Below, piece by piece: positions 5,075 to 5,906 of a stretch of DNA of 5,906 bases; within the stretch, counting starts at the first letter, position 1, and each line of letters opens with the position of its first letter. The notes below the pieces were generated by a model that saw only the letters and a list, made by a program, of their open reading frames with translations, did not search any database and was not told the DNA's origin. Both the position numbers and the translations under genes were made by a program. The stretch is from Beijerinckiaceae bacterium (lineage in GTDB: Bacteria > Pseudomonadota > Alphaproteobacteria > Rhizobiales > Beijerinckiaceae), in assembly GCA_947380915.1 (NCBI GenBank), contig CANCSY010000204.1:1-5906 (forward strand). The letters run 5' to 3'.

Positions 5075-5906
5075 GCCGCTGGCCACGCCTTGCGCGCCTC
5101 CTCGCCGCAGCGTCCGTGACGGCGCTGGTCGGCGGCTGCATGCCCTCGGTCGGCTTCCAGCCCGTACTGGATCTCACCGCCGCCGAGACAGGCGCGCAGG
5201 CCGCCCTCATCGGGTCGCCGGAGAGCGCAGCGGAGGCCTCCGCCCAGACGCAAGCCCTGCTGCGGGGGCCCCTCACCCCGCAGTCCGCAGTTCAGGTGGC
5301 CCTGCTAAACAACCGCGCCCTGCAGGCCGCCTATAACGAGCTGGGTCTGGCGCAGGCCGATGTCATTCGCGGCTCGACCCCCGCCAACCCGCGCCTCGCC
5401 TATACGCGCACGCAGGGCAGCGGCGAGCTGGAGATCGAACGGGAGATTCTCGTGGGGCTCTTCTCCCTCGTGACCCTGCCCGCCCGGGCCGCCATCTCGC
5501 AGGAGCGCTTCAAGGCCGCGCAGATGCGCGCGGCGGAGGCGACCCTGAGGCTCGCCGTGGATGTGCGCCGCCAATATATCCGCGCTGTCGCCGCGCAAGA
5601 GCAGGTGGCGACGCTGACCCAGGCCAAGCAGCTGACCGACGCCCAGGCGCAGCTCGCCACAAAGCTGGGCGAGACCGGCGCCCTGAACAAGCTCGATCAG
5701 GCCCGCGAATATGCCCTGGCCGCCGAACTCGACAACCAACTCGCCCGCGCCAGACTCGACCAGCGGCTGGAGCGCGAGCGCCTGACCCGCCTGCTGGGCC
5801 TGTGGGGCGCACAGGCGGACTATCGCCTGCCAGCGGCCACGCCAGCCCTGCCCGCCCGCCTGCGCAGCGCCCATGACGTGGAGGCGCAGGCTCTGGCGAG
5901 GCGCGT
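5071..5906 (+). CDS. TolC-family outer-membrane efflux lipoprotein, 3'-truncated by window edge
   Basis: The frame starts at ATG 5071 and remains open to the window end, giving 278 complete codons. TolC-family outer-membrane factors form a trimeric barrel and periplasmic tunnel that carries substrates out from an RND-type or similar pump. A signal peptide ends in a lipobox LVGGC (Cys 23), as in the OprM/CusC branch of lipidated members. The first OEP repeat begins near residue 68 (LTPQSAVQVALLNNRALQAA), followed by ADVIRGSTPANPRL, the strand-like LEIEREILVGLFSLVTLPA (119-138), then long coiled-coil helices from about 140 to 245 (Ala/Gln/Arg/Leu-rich) ending LTRLLGLW. About 150-200 residues are probably missing. 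Translation is likely coupled to the lipoprotein by the ATGA overlap. With the His/Cys-rich protein upstream, copper or another heavy metal is the likeliest substrate; this is inference, and the deciding genes lie beyond the window. Confidence 0.9.
   Translation, partial: MSRWPRLARLLAAASVTALVGGCMPSVGFQPVLDLTAAETGAQAALIGSPESAAEASAQTQALLRGPLTPQSAVQVALLNNRALQAAYNELGLAQADVIRGSTPANPRLAYTRTQGSGELEIEREILVGLFSLVTLPARAAISQERFKAAQMRAAEATLRLAVDVRRQYIRAVAAQEQVATLTQAKQLTDAQAQLATKLGETGALNKLDQAREYALAAELDNQLARARLDQRLERERLTRLLGLWGAQADYRLPAATPALPARLRSAHDVEAQALARR

Noticed and set aside
4397..5874. Several long leftward open frames in the GC-rich right end
   Set aside because: High GC removes stop codons on the opposite strand. 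The products are low-complexity Arg/Gly/Ala and lie antisense to genes with signal peptides, lipoboxes and TolC-family helices.

Overview
The window looks like part of an alphaproteobacterial chromosome. The grounds are the style of the flagellin, an OmpP1/FadL porin whose last strand ends YRF followed by a DAPAP-type tail, the high GC content, and a near-CtrA box. The order is not resolved; sphingomonad-like and rhizobial-like genera are both possible. Six protein genes are supported. Two of them are cut by the window edges: the flagellin at the left and the TolC-family gene at the right.

Left part (1-2693), envelope and motility. A flagellin gene lacking roughly its first 50 codons runs rightward and ends at a strong intrinsic terminator. 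It converges on a leftward gene for an OmpP1/FadL/TodX-family outer-membrane transporter of hydrophobic compounds, which has its own terminator. The two hairpins lie back to back in a 168-bp gap. The middle of the flagellin (about 396-790) has lower GC and different codon choice from its conserved ends, as expected for a variable surface domain.

Middle part (2694-3890). A 414-bp AT-rich gap separates the leftward porin gene from a rightward TylF/macrocin-type O-methyltransferase gene. The gap holds a perfect TATAAT on the minus strand, several short palindromes and a near-CtrA box, and no convincing gene. The methyltransferase has relatively low GC. It is a candidate for methylating a sugar on a surface or flagellar glycan, but that role is inferred from context only.

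Right part (3891-5906), strongly GC-rich. A small multidrug resistance protein of the Gdx/SugE (guanidinium exporter) subtype comes first. A gene set that looks like metal, probably copper, tolerance follows. It comprises a 119-aa secreted His/Cys-rich protein apparently lacking a ribosome binding site, a 71-aa lipoprotein, and a TolC-family outer-membrane efflux lipoprotein that overlaps the previous gene by ATGA and runs off the window. A plausible model is that the secreted protein binds metal in the periplasm while the TolC-family protein forms the outer-membrane exit duct for a pump or oxidase system encoded beyond the right edge. The window contains no rRNA, tRNA, CRISPR array or recognisable insertion sequence. 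No wholly new system is proven; the best leads are the flagellin/methyltransferase surface-variation neighbourhood and the small His/Cys-rich protein with its unusual promoter region.
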